The notes: a model not told the origin generated them from the sequence alone. A stretch of DNA of 34,184 bases from an uncultured Pseudomonadota bacterium (GCA_949300375.1 CASGEB010000016.1:1-34184), one strand, 5' to 3'. Positions 23,832 to 32,209 are shown, counted from the stretch's first letter. A program made the numbers and translations.

Positions 23832-24875
23832 ATGAAGGGAAAAAGTATGACTTTTAATATTTCGGAATTCATCCGGGTAAACCGGGTTTACTTTATCTGG
23901 GCTGTATTTATGGGGCTGCTGTACTTGTTCCGGAATATGTTCGGGCTCATATTCATCACTTTCATTATGTGCTTTATCGTCTCAAGCATCAGCCATACCC
24001 TGCGCCGAAAATGCCACGTCAACCGGAGAGCGACCGTCATCTGTTTTTACATTCTCTTCTTAATGGGAGTAACGGCATTTTTGGTATATATTCCGCCGCG
24101 GATTTTATCCGAAACAATAAACTTTACGGAGCAGCTGCCGGAAAGTATGAAATCCGTCCGCAACTGGATGAATGCCAACCTTGGAGAAAATGAGATGATT
24201 GCTCCTTTGCTCCCGCAGATAAAAGAAGCCTTGTTCCCTGAAACATTGGTTGTCAGCGTTTGGAATGTTGTTCGCGGTATGTTGGAAAAAGGTCTGCACT
24301 ATTTCGGCTGGTTTTTCCTGGCCATACTGTTTAGTTTTCTGATTATGCTTGATTTACCGGAACTCTCCAGAGGAATGCGCCGGCTTCGTTTCACCCGCCT
24401 TGCGGAATCCTACCGGGAAACCGCCGACAGCATTCTGCTTTTTGCCAAAGTTGTCGGCGAAAACTTCCGGGCTCAGCTGCTCATCTCAACCATCAACACC
24501 ATATTAACGGCAATCTGTCTTCACTTTCTGGGCATAAAAGCAATTGCCCTCTTATGCACAATCGTCTTTATGTGCGGACTGATTCCCGTATTGGGGATGT
24601 GGATTTCTTCCGTTCCGATTGTCCTGATGGCCGTAAACAGCGGCGGTATGGAGCTTGGATTATGGGCGCTGCTGATGATTATTGTCATTCATATGCTTGA
24701 AGCCTATGTCTTAAACCCGCGGATTGTATCTTCGGTAATGCATATCAACCCGGTAATGACGCTGATAATCTTATATATTGCCCACAGTATGATCGGTATG
24801 TGGGGAATGCTGCTCGGCGTACCGATTGCCGTATATATTTACCGCAAAATAAGCAAACCCGCCGAAGGCAATTAA
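23832..24875 (+). CDS. AI-2E family transporter, second paralogue
   Basis: A 347-residue polytopic membrane protein with the same plan as the 4842-5909 permease but low sequence similarity. It has an N-terminal pair of hydrophobic segments (YFIWAVFMGLLYLFRNMFGLIFITFIMCFIV), a middle soluble helix region (TINFTEQLPESMKSVRNWMNANLG), and a C-terminal cluster including IVFMCGLIPVLGMWIS and HMLEAYVLNPRIVSSVMHINPVMTLIILYIA, which match the family's conserved end. Transported substrate unknown. Met1 is preceded by AAGG, and Met6 is also possible. It stands alone, divergent from the putative hydrolase gene. Confidence 0.88.
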   Translation: MKGKSMTFNISEFIRVNRVYFIWAVFMGLLYLFRNMFGLIFITFIMCFIVSSISHTLRRKCHVNRRATVICFYILFLMGVTAFLVYIPPRILSETINFTEQLPESMKSVRNWMNANLGENEMIAPLLPQIKEALFPETLVVSVWNVVRGMLEKGLHYFGWFFLAILFSFLIMLDLPELSRGMRRLRFTRLAESYRETADSILLFAKVVGENFRAQLLISTINTILTAICLHFLGIKAIALLCTIVFMCGLIPVLGMWISSVPIVLMAVNSGGMELGLWALLMIIVIHMLEAYVLNPRIVSSVMHINPVMTLIILYIAHSMIGMWGMLLGVPIAVYIYRKISKPAEGN

Positions 24876-25182
24876 AATAAAAACGCAAAAATTTCCAGAA
24901 CAAAACTAAATGCAAAGTCTCTCATTTAAAAGGCTTTGCATTACCTTACCAGACAGAAATTTGCTCTACCCTTTGCTTTCTCAGAATTTTCTTAGGGTTC
25001 TGAACAAATTTTAATCTCTTTTTTATCCATGCCGACTTTGCCGGACAAGCATCGCAAAGATAAAAACACAAAAAAATAAAAAACATTATTTTTCATAAAG
25101 TTAAATAATAAAAAAATCCAACGCGACATAATATTTTATATAAAAAGTTATAATACATTTTATCCACAATTTCAAGTTTCAT
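24876..25182. other. AT-rich intergenic stretch
   Basis: No gene seen. An inverted repeat AATGCAAAG (about 24909) with CTTTGCATT (about 24933) lies ~35 bases after the permease gene and could end its transcript, but it lacks a U tract. The rest is AT-rich without frames bearing a ribosome site. Confidence 0.4.
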
Positions 25183-25210
25183 TTGACATCACTTATATAA
25201 GTGATAACAT
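25183..25210 (+). promoter_or_regulatory. Promoter with an 18-base palindromic operator in the spacer
   Basis: TTGACA (25183-25188), 16-base spacer, TAACAT (25205-25210). A perfect palindrome, ATCACTTATATAAGTGAT (25188-25205), fills the spacer exactly, a placement typical of repressor sites. It lies just upstream of the interrupted small ORF at 25239. Confidence 0.55.
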
Positions 25211-25238
25211 AAAATCACAGGATTTATAGGAGATGAAT

Positions 25239-25383
25239 ATGTTTTTTTAGCCGAAGACTGCAGCAGTTATCCTTTATGATTGTATCTTCGCGTCATATTC
25301 TTCTCCTCCCTCAAGACATCTCCGGCGATTCAATAAAAAATTCTTCCCTGCACAATAAACCGGCGGATACCAAGCGAGACTAG
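25239..25383 (+). other. Small ORF interrupted at a T7 tract (frameshifted, phase-variable or dead)
   Basis: AGGAG (25228-25232) is followed six bases later by ATG (25239), two Phe codons and TAG (25248-25250), all inside a run of seven T residues (25242-25248). Shifting +1 at the run opens a frame to TAG at 25381-25383: MFFSRRLQQLSF, then MIVSSRHILLLPQD, SGDSIKNSSLHN and KPADTKRD, 47 residues. The last sense codon before the stop is TTT, and the tRNA could re-pair on TTT one base forward, as in release-factor-type +1 frameshifting. Alternatives are transcript slippage, length variation of the T tract, a sequencing error, or a dead gene. No homologue is recognised. On the minus strand a 9-codon frame with a strong GGAGGAGAAG site also lies here. 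Confidence 0.3.
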
Positions 25384-25471
25384 ACAAAATTTTTCTTGCT
25401 TTTAAATAAAATTTATTATATCATTTTTCGCGAGAGATAAATAATTATGTATAACCAAAAAAAATACTATT

Positions 25472-26008
25472 ATGGAAATTTTCTATTTAACTGTTACTGT
25501 TTTAATTTTTATTGTAGTTTTCTGGCTGGGTCTTTATTTTATGCTAAATTACGGATCCCAAAAACCATATGCAAAAAAAATCTTAAGACCTTTGATGAGT
25601 CAAAGAGATTTGGACACATCGCTTGTAGAACTTTGCCAACGATTTGATGAAGATAACCGAGAAGTCGATATTAACAAACTTATCGACTTGTTAGACCAAG
25701 GTGCCAACCCCAATCAATGGATTTCTATTAGAGTTGACGATGGTATGGACGATGACTGGATTCCGATATGGCATACAAAAAACTATTCCTTGCTGGACAG
25801 ATGCAAAGATCAAGCGGTAAGAGAAGTTTTGCGGGCATATGGAGCTAAAACGACAGATGAACTCATCATCGAAGAAAATACCCGCAGAAAAGAAAAAGAA
25901 GCGGAAGAAAGACGGATGCGCCCGATTATTGCCGCAGAAAAAAAGGCCAAAACTGAAGATGACTTGAAAAAAGTTAAAATCTTTTTATCATCAAAGCATA
26001 AGGTTTAA
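25472..26008 (+). CDS. Membrane-anchored protein with ankyrin-like segment
   Basis: A 178-residue protein. Residues ~3-27 are one strong N-terminal membrane helix (IFYLTVTVLIFIVVFWLGLYFML), followed by a soluble part, probably cytoplasmic. The segment NKLIDLLDQGANPNQ and, further on, TKNYSLLDRCKDQAVREVLRAYGAKTTDEL look like two divergent ankyrin repeats (family pattern LLxxGADPN ... TPLxxA ... LLxxGA). The C-terminal ~45 residues are a charged Lys/Glu/Arg helix. It is AT-rich like the following gene. No ribosome site is obvious, although the ATG is early and unique. A strong terminator follows. Function unknown, most likely protein-protein contact. Confidence 0.65.
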   Translation: MEIFYLTVTVLIFIVVFWLGLYFMLNYGSQKPYAKKILRPLMSQRDLDTSLVELCQRFDEDNREVDINKLIDLLDQGANPNQWISIRVDDGMDDDWIPIWHTKNYSLLDRCKDQAVREVLRAYGAKTTDELIIEENTRRKEKEAEERRMRPIIAAEKKAKTEDDLKKVKIFLSSKHKV

Positions 26009-26038
26009 AGGCTGGTGTAACACCATTTTAAACAACGG

Positions 26039-26063
26039 AAGGAGGCTTTGCAGCCTCCTTTTT
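26039..26063 (+). terminator. Rho-independent terminator
   Basis: Stem AAGGAGGCT (26039-26047) with AGCCTCCTT (26052-26060), four-base loop, then T residues. It ends the ankyrin-like gene. Confidence 0.93.
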
Positions 26064-26179
26064 GCATTTTTTAATCTTTAAAAATACAAAAACGTGCAGA
26101 ACCGCAATTCACAAATTTATTTTAATTTAACTTAATATATGATATAATAATACTATATTTATCAATCGGAAATAAAATT

Positions 26180-26974
26180 ATGAACTTTGAAAAATTAAAT
26201 GAAACAAATTGCCGTATTAGCGACATTCAAAATAATGACAAAATTTTGATCGGCGGTTCATTTTTTGGCAAACTTGATTTAGCTGTTACTATTGATAGCG
26301 ATAATTTTGAAAAATTTTTTTCAACTGTTGAAAAAAATGCATTAAATATTGAAAACAACGATAATATGAAAAAATGGCTAAATGGCGTTGCCCCCGATTT
26401 TGATGCCAAAATTTTTGCCCATATGTATGCTTTTGATAATATTTTAAGAAAAATGTATCCAGATTTGTCTTCCAACATTTCTAAACGACAAGGGTTTTAT
26501 GATACAAAAGGAACCAAAACATTGTCTCAATCTTTTGACGCGGGAATATGCCAATGTGCTGAAATAGCAATTTTAGCCCAAATATATTTCCAAAGACAAG
26601 GTATCGAAACCAAATATTTCGGCGGCGAATTATTGCATTCTCCCAATGAAGAGTTTAGCGAAGCTCACAGTTTTATAGCAATAAAAACTAAAAAAGACGA
26701 CTATTTTTATGACCCAGCAAACCCAATGCTAAACTCCGGCATATATTTACCGCGCATATCCGCTATAGAAGCAACGCCAATACAAAAGAAACAGTTTGAA
26801 AATAAAATACATTCCCAAAACAACCGAAGGAACTGCGCTTTTTTAGAAGCTAAAAATATATTAACAAAATCAAGCTGGTATTATGGCTGCGGTGATGGCG
26901 CAAACATATATCCATCCTTTATTATTTCTAAAAATAACATACAAGTCCGACAGACAAAAGAAAAGAATTTGTAA
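26180..26974 (+). CDS. Transglutaminase-like (Cys-His-Asp) superfamily protein
   Basis: A 264-residue soluble protein, AT-rich. The central region has a transglutaminase/PNGase-type triad order: GICQCAEIAILAQIYFQRQGIETKYFGGEL (Cys126 in a C-x-E-x-A context), then EAHSFIAIK (His163), then YFYDPANP (Asp178). This matches the GRCGEWA ... HxW/F ... DP pattern of the superfamily. The N-terminal ~120 residues, and the C-terminus after the triad, match nothing I know. There is no signal peptide, so it is cytoplasmic or delivered by another route. The activity could be protease, transglutaminase or deamidase. Low GC against the housekeeping genes and accessory neighbours suggest acquisition by transfer. 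Confidence 0.55.
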   Translation: MNFEKLNETNCRISDIQNNDKILIGGSFFGKLDLAVTIDSDNFEKFFSTVEKNALNIENNDNMKKWLNGVAPDFDAKIFAHMYAFDNILRKMYPDLSSNISKRQGFYDTKGTKTLSQSFDAGICQCAEIAILAQIYFQRQGIETKYFGGELLHSPNEEFSEAHSFIAIKTKKDDYFYDPANPMLNSGIYLPRISAIEATPIQKKQFENKIHSQNNRRNCAFLEAKNILTKSSWYYGCGDGANIYPSFIISKNNIQVRQTKEKNL

Positions 26975-27162
26975 CTAACAAATTGAACAATAAGGAACTC
27001 CGACAAACAAGTTCAAAAACATCTCTTTGCTTTGCCGGCTTTAACTGCTGCGACGGTTGGTTGTACGCGCAAGGAGGAAAACTTTTGTTTTCCGTAATGA
27101 TGCAAACTTCGCCCCAAAGACAATTTTTAAATTTACAACCGCTGAACTCGGTTAAGTACTTA
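26975..27162. other. Intergenic stretch open in two frames, possible remnant
   Basis: Between the transglutaminase-like gene and the terminator. Both strands carry a stop-free frame of ~55 codons (plus-strand pieces KTSLCFAGFNCCDGWLYAQGG and MMQTSPQRQF; minus-strand pieces NKSFPPCAYNQPSQ and LKPAKQRDVFELV), neither with a convincing start. GC is higher than its surroundings, so it may be a fragment of a repeat or former gene. A GGAAAAC/GTTTTCC hairpin lies near 27077. Confidence 0.25.
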
Positions 27163-27198
27163 ATAAAAAAAGCAGAAGTTTTTCTTCTGCTCTTTTTT
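27163..27198. terminator. Bidirectional terminator
   Basis: Stem AGCAGAAG (27171-27178) with CTTCTGCT (27184-27191), five-base T loop, flanked by seven A residues and a T run. It lies between the convergent transglutaminase-like and lipoprotein genes and can end both. Confidence 0.88.
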
Positions 27199-27204
27199 AC
27201 TGGC

Positions 27205-27582
27205 TTATTCCTGTATCCAATTGATTTTTACAAATCTCTTGGATGTTTTAATTCCTTTCTTATCCCAGGAGATAAGTTTCTCTCCTTCGGAAAACACCAG
27301 GTTGTAAACCCTGGAAAGTTTTCCATCAGATTTAAACAGAACCTCAACAACACGGCTTTTGTCCGTATAGACCACAAGATCCATTAATTTTTCGTCCGGC
27401 TTGATGCGGATATCCACTGTTTCAGCATCGTCTGCCAAATCTGCGATTTGGTAATTCCAAATCTCTCGCATTTCGGCTTCTACCCGCTCATCAATTACAG
27501 AAGTGTCCGCAATCTGATATTTTTTCACGCAAGAACTTAAAATAAACACTGACAAAGCAAACAAAATGATAATCTTTTTCAT
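27205..27582 (-). CDS. Small putative lipoprotein
   Basis: A 125-residue predicted lipoprotein with N-terminal signal and lipobox LSSC (Cys 18). The mature part is about 105 residues, predicted mostly beta, with alternating acidic and hydrophobic stretches (DIRIKPDEKLMDLVVYTDKSRVVEVLFKSDGK). No family is recognised. It stands alone, convergent with the transglutaminase-like gene across a bidirectional terminator. It is presumably an envelope protein. Confidence 0.7.
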   Translation of the reverse strand: MKKIIILFALSVFILSSCVKKYQIADTSVIDERVEAEMREIWNYQIADLADDAETVDIRIKPDEKLMDLVVYTDKSRVVEVLFKSDGKLSRVYNLVFSEGEKLISWDKKGIKTSKRFVKINWIQE

Positions 27583-27720
27583 ATTCTTTTTATTTTTAAT
27601 AATTAATACTTAATATTTATCACATTTTGTACAATATCACATTTTTGTCAAAAGTGCAACAGGAAATCAGCGTTCTTATTCTTTCTATAATAACCATTCT
27701 CTGCCGTTTTCCGGATACAC

Positions 27721-27750
27721 AAAAAGCCCCGGCGCTAAACCGGAGCTTTT
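27721..27750 (-). terminator. Rho-independent terminator after the tRNA
   Basis: Arms 27722-27732 and 27740-27750 (AAAAGC, one U-G position, CCGG) with a T run on the minus strand, four bases after the tRNA 3' end. Confidence 0.85.
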
Positions 27751-27753
27751 AAG

Positions 27754-27830
27754 TGGTGGGCCCAGATGGACTCGAACCAACGACCAGACCGTTATGAGCG
27801 GCCTGCTCTAACCAACTGAGCTATGGGCCC
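27754..27830 (-). tRNA. tRNA with CAU anticodon, probably tRNA-Ile2 (lysidine type)
   Basis: A 77-base cloverleaf with encoded CCA. It has a perfect 7-bp acceptor stem (GGGCCCA/TGGGCCC), D arm GCTC/GAGC, anticodon stem GGCCG/CGGTC with loop CTCATAA (anticodon CAU), and T loop TTCGAGT. The body around the anticodon (GAGCAGGC..CTCATAA..TGGTC) resembles bacterial tRNA-Ile2, whose C34 is modified to lysidine by TilS to read AUA, more than elongator Met. One T-T mismatch sits in the T stem. It lies between rpoD and the lipoprotein gene. Confidence 0.8.
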
Positions 27831-27917
27831 GTATAAGAACCTCAATAGCAGAATACATAGGATATTTTTAAACGCAAGTCAAGCCGATTTTTACTTATAT
27901 TTTGTTTCATTCACAAC

Positions 27918-27951
27918 AAAAAATCCTTTGCAGAAACAAAGGATTTTTTTT
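27918..27951 (-). terminator. Rho-independent terminator of rpoD
   Basis: A 13-bp stem (27918-27930 with 27937-27949), six-base loop, A and T runs at the ends. It lies directly after the rpoD stop and precedes the tRNA. Confidence 0.92.
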
Positions 27952-27957
27952 AAACAG

Positions 27958-30027
27958 TTATTGATCCAAAAAGCTGCGTAATTTCCGCGACCGGCTCGGA
28001 TGTTTCAGCTTTCGCAAAGCCTTTGCTTCAATCTGACGAATACGCTCACGCGTAACGTTAAACTGTTGCCCGACTTCTTCCAAAGTATGATCCGTATTCA
28101 TTCCGATACCAAAGCGCATCCGCAAAACACGCTCTTCTCTCGGAGTCAGAGAAGACAAAATCCGGGTGCATGTTTCTTTCAGATTCGCATGAATAGCCAT
28201 ATCCAATGGCTGCAATGCACTATCATCGGCAATAAAATCACCCAGAGAAGAATCTTCTTCATCCCCGACCGGAGCTTCAAGACTGACCGGCTCTTTGGCA
28301 ATTTTCATAACCTTACGGACTTTTTCCAACGGCATTGACAAACGCTGAGCCAGTTCTTCCGGTACCGGCTCACGCCCCATCTCAGCCAACATCTGCCGGG
28401 ACGTCCGCGTCAGCTTGTTGATTGTCTCAATCATATGAACAGGGATTCGGATTGTCCGCGCCTGATCGGCAATTGAGCGGGTAATGGCCTGCCGAATCCA
28501 CCAGGTTGCATAAGTCGAGAACTTATAACCGCGGCGATATTCAAACTTGTCTACAGCTTTCATCAAACCGATATTTCCTTCCTGAATCAAATCCAGGAAC
28601 TGCAAGCCACGGTTAGTATATTTTTTTGCAATGGAAATAACCAGGCGCAAATTAGCCTCAATCATCTCTTTCTTGGCTTTTTCTGCTTCTCTTTCACCTT
28701 TCTTAATGGTATCAACCATCCGGCGGTATTCGCTAATCGGCAGCCCGCATTCTTTTGCCATTTCGGCTACGGATTCACGCAGCTCTGCAATTTCCGAACC
28801 GTATTTCTCCACAAAGTTTTTCCAATGCTTATCGCTTTTTTTGGCAATATTCTCAATCCATTTCGGATCAAGTTCCGATTTCTGATAAACGCTGAGAAAA
28901 TCCTCACGTTTGATTTTGCAGGACAAAGCATAACGCAGCAATTTTCCTTCCAACCCCATCAAACGCTTGTTCAAACCGTTCAGTTGTTCAACCAATTGCT
29001 CAATTCTGACAGCGTTCAAATGGATTGAACTCATCAATTCGACCAGTTCTTTTTTAACCTGCAGATACTTTTTCTCAACCGAAGCGCTGACGGACTTTCC
29101 GGCAATAATGGCTGCAACGCGCTGTTTCTGGATTTTATCCAAATCATCATAATAACCGGAAATTTTTGTCAGGATTTCCAAAACCGGCTCGCGCAGGGCT
29201 TCTTCCATAGAAGACACAGACGCTGCTGCACGACCGCCTGTTTCATCATCTTCGTCAACATCATCATGCGTTTCATCGTCGCTGCTGTCCAACTCATCAT
29301 CGGCGTCATCTTCTTCATCGTCATCCACGCCGCCGTCCAGCTCAATATCATCGGCCAACTCGTCATCAATATCATCCAAATTATCTTTGGTTTCAAGCTC
29401 TTCGGCCACTTTCTCCAAATCATCAACGGTTTCCTCGTCTTCATCAAAGGCCATGGCTTCAGGATCATCACCGTACATCATTTCAAGGTCAATAATATCG
29501 CGCAGCTGCATTGTACCTTCCAACAGCTCATCGCGCCACCCGGCAATCGCCTTAATCGTCATCGGGCTTTCGCACAAACCGTCAATCATCACGGTTTTGC
29601 CTGCTTCAATACGCTTGGCAATGGCAATTTCGCCTTCACGGGAAAGCAGTTCGACTGTCCCCATCTCCTTCAGATACATTCTGACCGGATCATCGCTCCG
29701 CCCGAGTTCTTTCTCGTCAAAATTACCGCCTTCATCTTCATCGTCAAAATCATCGACATCGTCGTCAACGGCATCTTGCTCAAAACTGTCAACTTCCGAT
29801 TCGGCAATCAGGCTGATGCCCATATCGGAAATGCTTGACATAATATCTTCAATATTTTCAGAAGATTCACGTTCGGGAGGCAGGGCTTTGTTAAGCTCTT
29901 CAATGGTAATATAACCGCGGACTTTTCCTTTGTCTATCAGGCGTTTGACCGCGCTTCCGAGAGTATCAATCAACGGGGTGTCAACCGCTCCTCCTTCATA
30001 GAGGTCTGGATTATCTATATCTGACAT
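27958..30027 (-). CDS. rpoD: Primary sigma factor RpoD (sigma-70)
   Basis: A 689-residue housekeeping sigma factor. Region 1.1 is at residues ~20-75, region 1.2 at [22 protein letters not shown], regions 2.1-2.4 at [59 protein letters not shown], then region 3, and region 4.2 helix-turn-helix at [32 protein letters not shown]. The non-conserved region between 1.2 and 2.1 holds a long run of Asp and Glu (roughly residues 190-260), much more acidic than the rest. It lies downstream of dnaG with ~150 bases between, as in the usual dnaG-rpoD arrangement, and it may also have its own promoter. Confidence 0.97.
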   Translation of the reverse strand: MSDIDNPDLYEGGAVDTPLIDTLGSAVKRLIDKGKVRGYITIEELNKALPPERESSENIEDIMSSISDMGISLIAESEVDSFEQDAVDDDVDDFDDEDEGGNFDEKELGRSDDPVRMYLKEMGTVELLSREGEIAIAKRIEAGKTVMIDGLCESPMTIKAIAGWRDELLEGTMQLRDIIDLEMMYGDDPEAMAFDEDEETVDDLEKVAEELETKDNLDDIDDELADDIELDGGVDDDEEDDADDELDSSDDETHDDVDEDDETGGRAAASVSSMEEALREPVLEILTKISGYYDDLDKIQKQRVAAIIAGKSVSASVEKKYLQVKKELVELMSSIHLNAVRIEQLVEQLNGLNKRLMGLEGKLLRYALSCKIKREDFLSVYQKSELDPKWIENIAKKSDKHWKNFVEKYGSEIAELRESVAEMAKECGLPISEYRRMVDTIKKGEREAEKAKKEMIEANLRLVISIAKKYTNRGLQFLDLIQEGNIGLMKAVDKFEYRRGYKFSTYATWWIRQAITRSIADQARTIRIPVHMIETINKLTRTSRQMLAEMGREPVPEELAQRLSMPLEKVRKVMKIAKEPVSLEAPVGDEEDSSLGDFIADDSALQPLDMAIHANLKETCTRILSSLTPREERVLRMRFGIGMNTDHTLEEVGQQFNVTRERIRQIEAKALRKLKHPSRSRKLRSFLDQ

Positions 30028-30074
30028 CAGTATTCCTTAAAAAAAAATCGATTCTTTTTTGCTAGCTTGCAGGA

Positions 30075-30104
30075 ACTTTTAATAATTTATAAAACAAATG
30101 TCAA
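30075..30104 (-). promoter_or_regulatory. Possible rpoD promoter
   Basis: On the minus strand TTGACA (30104-30099) is followed after 14-17 AT-rich bases by weak -10-like sequences (TATTAA, TAAAAG). The -35 hexamer is perfect, but the -10 is ambiguous. It would give rpoD a promoter inside the dnaG-rpoD gap. Confidence 0.35.
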
Positions 30105-30132
30105 GCCCTACAATAAAAAGAGTAACAGCATA

Positions 30133-30163
30133 TAAGCCCAAAGCAGCAGTTTTCAAGGGCTTA
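30133..30163 (-). other. Hairpin after dnaG
   Basis: TAAGCCC (30133-30139) pairs with GGGCTTA (30157-30163), with no U tract. It could be a processing site or weak terminator between dnaG and rpoD, as known for the macromolecular-synthesis operon of other bacteria. Confidence 0.35.
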
Positions 30164-30180
30164 GGCAAAATAAATATTTT

Positions 30181-32028
30181 TCACCCGGAAACAGCCTCGC
30201 TGAGAATCGCCTCTTTTTCTTTCTTCAGCGATTCGTAGCGTTTAAAAGCCTCATTGGGAAAATCCGGAGCATTATCAATCTCTTTCAGACACTCTTTCAT
30301 CTCCTGTTCCAGCATTTTGAGCTGGACTTCGGCAATTTTTGTATTAATTTCTTCCCTGAGTTTCAAAACCGGTGTTTTCTGCAGGCGCAGCATCTTAAAC
30401 TCCCACAAAACGTCAACTTCTTTTCCCTGCCCGGCCTTTTGCAAACATTCCAAAACCTTGTCGCAGTCAGCTTCCGGTTCATCCATCCCTATCTGAATCA
30501 AAGCATCAAACAAGGCACGCAGCTTGGCGTCTTTAATTTCAAAATCCGCCATTTTTTCTTCATATTCGGCAATCAGTTCCGGACAGAAAATCATTGCCGC
30601 AATCACAAATTTGACAATCTGCTCATCCAATACCCGCTTCGGCCGAACAACCACAGAAAGCTGCGGAGCAAAAGAATTGCGTCCGTTTGCTTTCCGATAC
30701 CCGCCGTAATCACGGCGCGGCTGAAACTCTCCGCTGCGCTGCATCTTGCGCCGAACCCCCTGCCCAACTTCAAAATACAGCCGGTCTTTCATTTCTTGAA
30801 TATAATAACCGCGGACGGTCGGATCGGCAATTTTGGCAACCTCTTCTTTTAGATCGCTCTCCAACAATGCTTTTTGTTCCGGCGTATCCAGCGGACGGTT
30901 TTCAAAATTCTTCCGCCATAACAAATCCTTGAGCGGCACGGTCGTATCAATCTGCTTCTGAAATTCTTCTGCCCCGTGCGCTTTCAAAAACTCATCAGGA
31001 TCCATTTTCTCCGGCAGAAAAACATACTTGAGCGAATAACCCGGTTTTAAAATCGGCAAAGCCCGGTCAACCGAACGGATGGCGGCTTTAATACCGGCTC
31101 CGTCGCCGTCAAAACACAAAGTCGGTTCATTGCAAATCTTCCAGGCCTCGGCAATCTGATCCTCGGTCAGAGCCGTTCCGAGCGGCGCCGCGGCATAATG
31201 AAAACCATATTTATCCATGGCAATCACATCCATATATCCTTCGCAAATGATAATCCGCTTGGCCTCAAAAGCTTTGTCCCGGGCATTATTAAGGTTATAC
31301 AGCACGCGGCGCTTGTTAAAAATCGGCGTCTCGGGCGAGTTCAGATATTTCGGCTGCCCGTCGCCCATAATCCGCCCGCCGAATGCAATCGGACGCCCGC
31401 GCTTGTCAAAAATCGGAATAATAACCCGGTCGCGGAAAAAATCAAAAGTCCTTTTGCTGGTATTGTTTTCCGCCAAAGAAACCAGACCGAGGTCAGACAT
31501 ATCGCGTTCCGACACGCCTTTGGACTTCAACAACGCAAGCAGCCCGTTGTTGCCGGGCGCATATCCCAGACGGAACTTGGCAATGATAGCGTCGTCAAAA
31601 CCGCGGCGGGAAAGATATTCCATTGCCCGCTGCCCTTCCGGGAGCCGCAGACATTTTTCAAAAAACTTGACCGCCATTTCCATAATATCGTAAAGAGAGT
31701 TTTTCTTTTCCAACTCGGCTTTATTTTCATGGGTCAGGCGGGGAACTTCCAAACCGGCCTTATGCGCCAGTTTTTCCACGGCATCCATAAACGGCAAACC
31801 GTTGGCCTCCATCTCAAACTTGATGATATCCCCGTGTGCACCGCAGCCAAAACAATGATAAAAGCCTTTAGCCTCGTTCACGGTAAAAGACGGCGTTTTT
31901 TCATTATGAAACGGGCAACAGGCCTGATACTCCCGCCCTTTGCGAACGAGCTTGACCTTGTCTCCGACCACATCAACTATCGAGACTTTTGCCCTTAATT
32001 CATCTAAAAATTTTTGTAAATCCGCCAT
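30181..32028 (-). CDS. dnaG: DNA primase
   Basis: A 615-residue primase that makes RNA primers at the replication fork. The N-terminal CHC2-type zinc finger has Cys38, His41, Cys59 and Cys62 (CPFHNEKTPSFTV, FYHCFGCGAHGD). The RNA-polymerase core and TOPRIM segment follow (IIICEGYMDVIAMDKYGF, LCFDGDGAGIKAAIRS). The C-terminal ~150 residues are the helicase-interacting domain. GTGGGA precedes the ATG. It sits between yqeY and rpoD in the order yqeY-dnaG-rpoD. The third long palindrome lies 55 bases upstream of its start. Confidence 0.97.
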   Translation of the reverse strand: MADLQKFLDELRAKVSIVDVVGDKVKLVRKGREYQACCPFHNEKTPSFTVNEAKGFYHCFGCGAHGDIIKFEMEANGLPFMDAVEKLAHKAGLEVPRLTHENKAELEKKNSLYDIMEMAVKFFEKCLRLPEGQRAMEYLSRRGFDDAIIAKFRLGYAPGNNGLLALLKSKGVSERDMSDLGLVSLAENNTSKRTFDFFRDRVIIPIFDKRGRPIAFGGRIMGDGQPKYLNSPETPIFNKRRVLYNLNNARDKAFEAKRIIICEGYMDVIAMDKYGFHYAAAPLGTALTEDQIAEAWKICNEPTLCFDGDGAGIKAAIRSVDRALPILKPGYSLKYVFLPEKMDPDEFLKAHGAEEFQKQIDTTVPLKDLLWRKNFENRPLDTPEQKALLESDLKEEVAKIADPTVRGYYIQEMKDRLYFEVGQGVRRKMQRSGEFQPRRDYGGYRKANGRNSFAPQLSVVVRPKRVLDEQIVKFVIAAMIFCPELIAEYEEKMADFEIKDAKLRALFDALIQIGMDEPEADCDKVLECLQKAGQGKEVDVLWEFKMLRLQKTPVLKLREEINTKIAEVQLKMLEQEMKECLKEIDNAPDFPNEAFKRYESLKKEKEAILSEAVSG

Positions 32029-32082
32029 TTCCCACTATGTTCATTATTTTTGTCTGTAGAAAACTCTCCCTGAGCAGTTTTA

Positions 32083-32209
32083 GTAAAATGCAGAGGACGA
32101 GATGAATAATGCGATTTTAACGATAAAAAAAATTTTAGTGTACACAGAAGTACATGAATTTTTTTTATTCGGAAAAAATCGCGTTAGGCACTCGTTATAT
32201 GCATTTTAC
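32083..32209. repeat. Long imperfect palindrome, copy 3 (between yqeY and dnaG)
   Basis: Left arm 32083-32143 and right arm 32150-32209 are imperfect reverse complements. The outer ten bases (GTAAAATGCA) match exactly, as do runs of eight A/T near the core. The core is GTGTAC (32138-32143), spacer ACAGAA, GTACAT (32150-32155). The right arm begins at the yqeY stop codon (32206-32208) and covers its 3' flank. The core is shared with copies 1 and 2, but the arms are unrelated. Confidence 0.85.

Noticed and set aside
26983-27387. 134-codon plus-strand frame
   Set aside because: Its second half is antisense to the lipoprotein gene and crosses a bidirectional terminator. No ribosome site.
27754-27830. 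Attachment site or genomic island at the tRNA
   Set aside because: No integrase and no direct repeat of the tRNA 3' end is seen in the window, although accessory genes lie on its downstream side.
29266-29914. Plus-strand frames antisense to rpoD
   Set aside because: Low-complexity Ser- or Ile/Val-rich products arising from the Asp/Glu codon runs of rpoD on the other strand.
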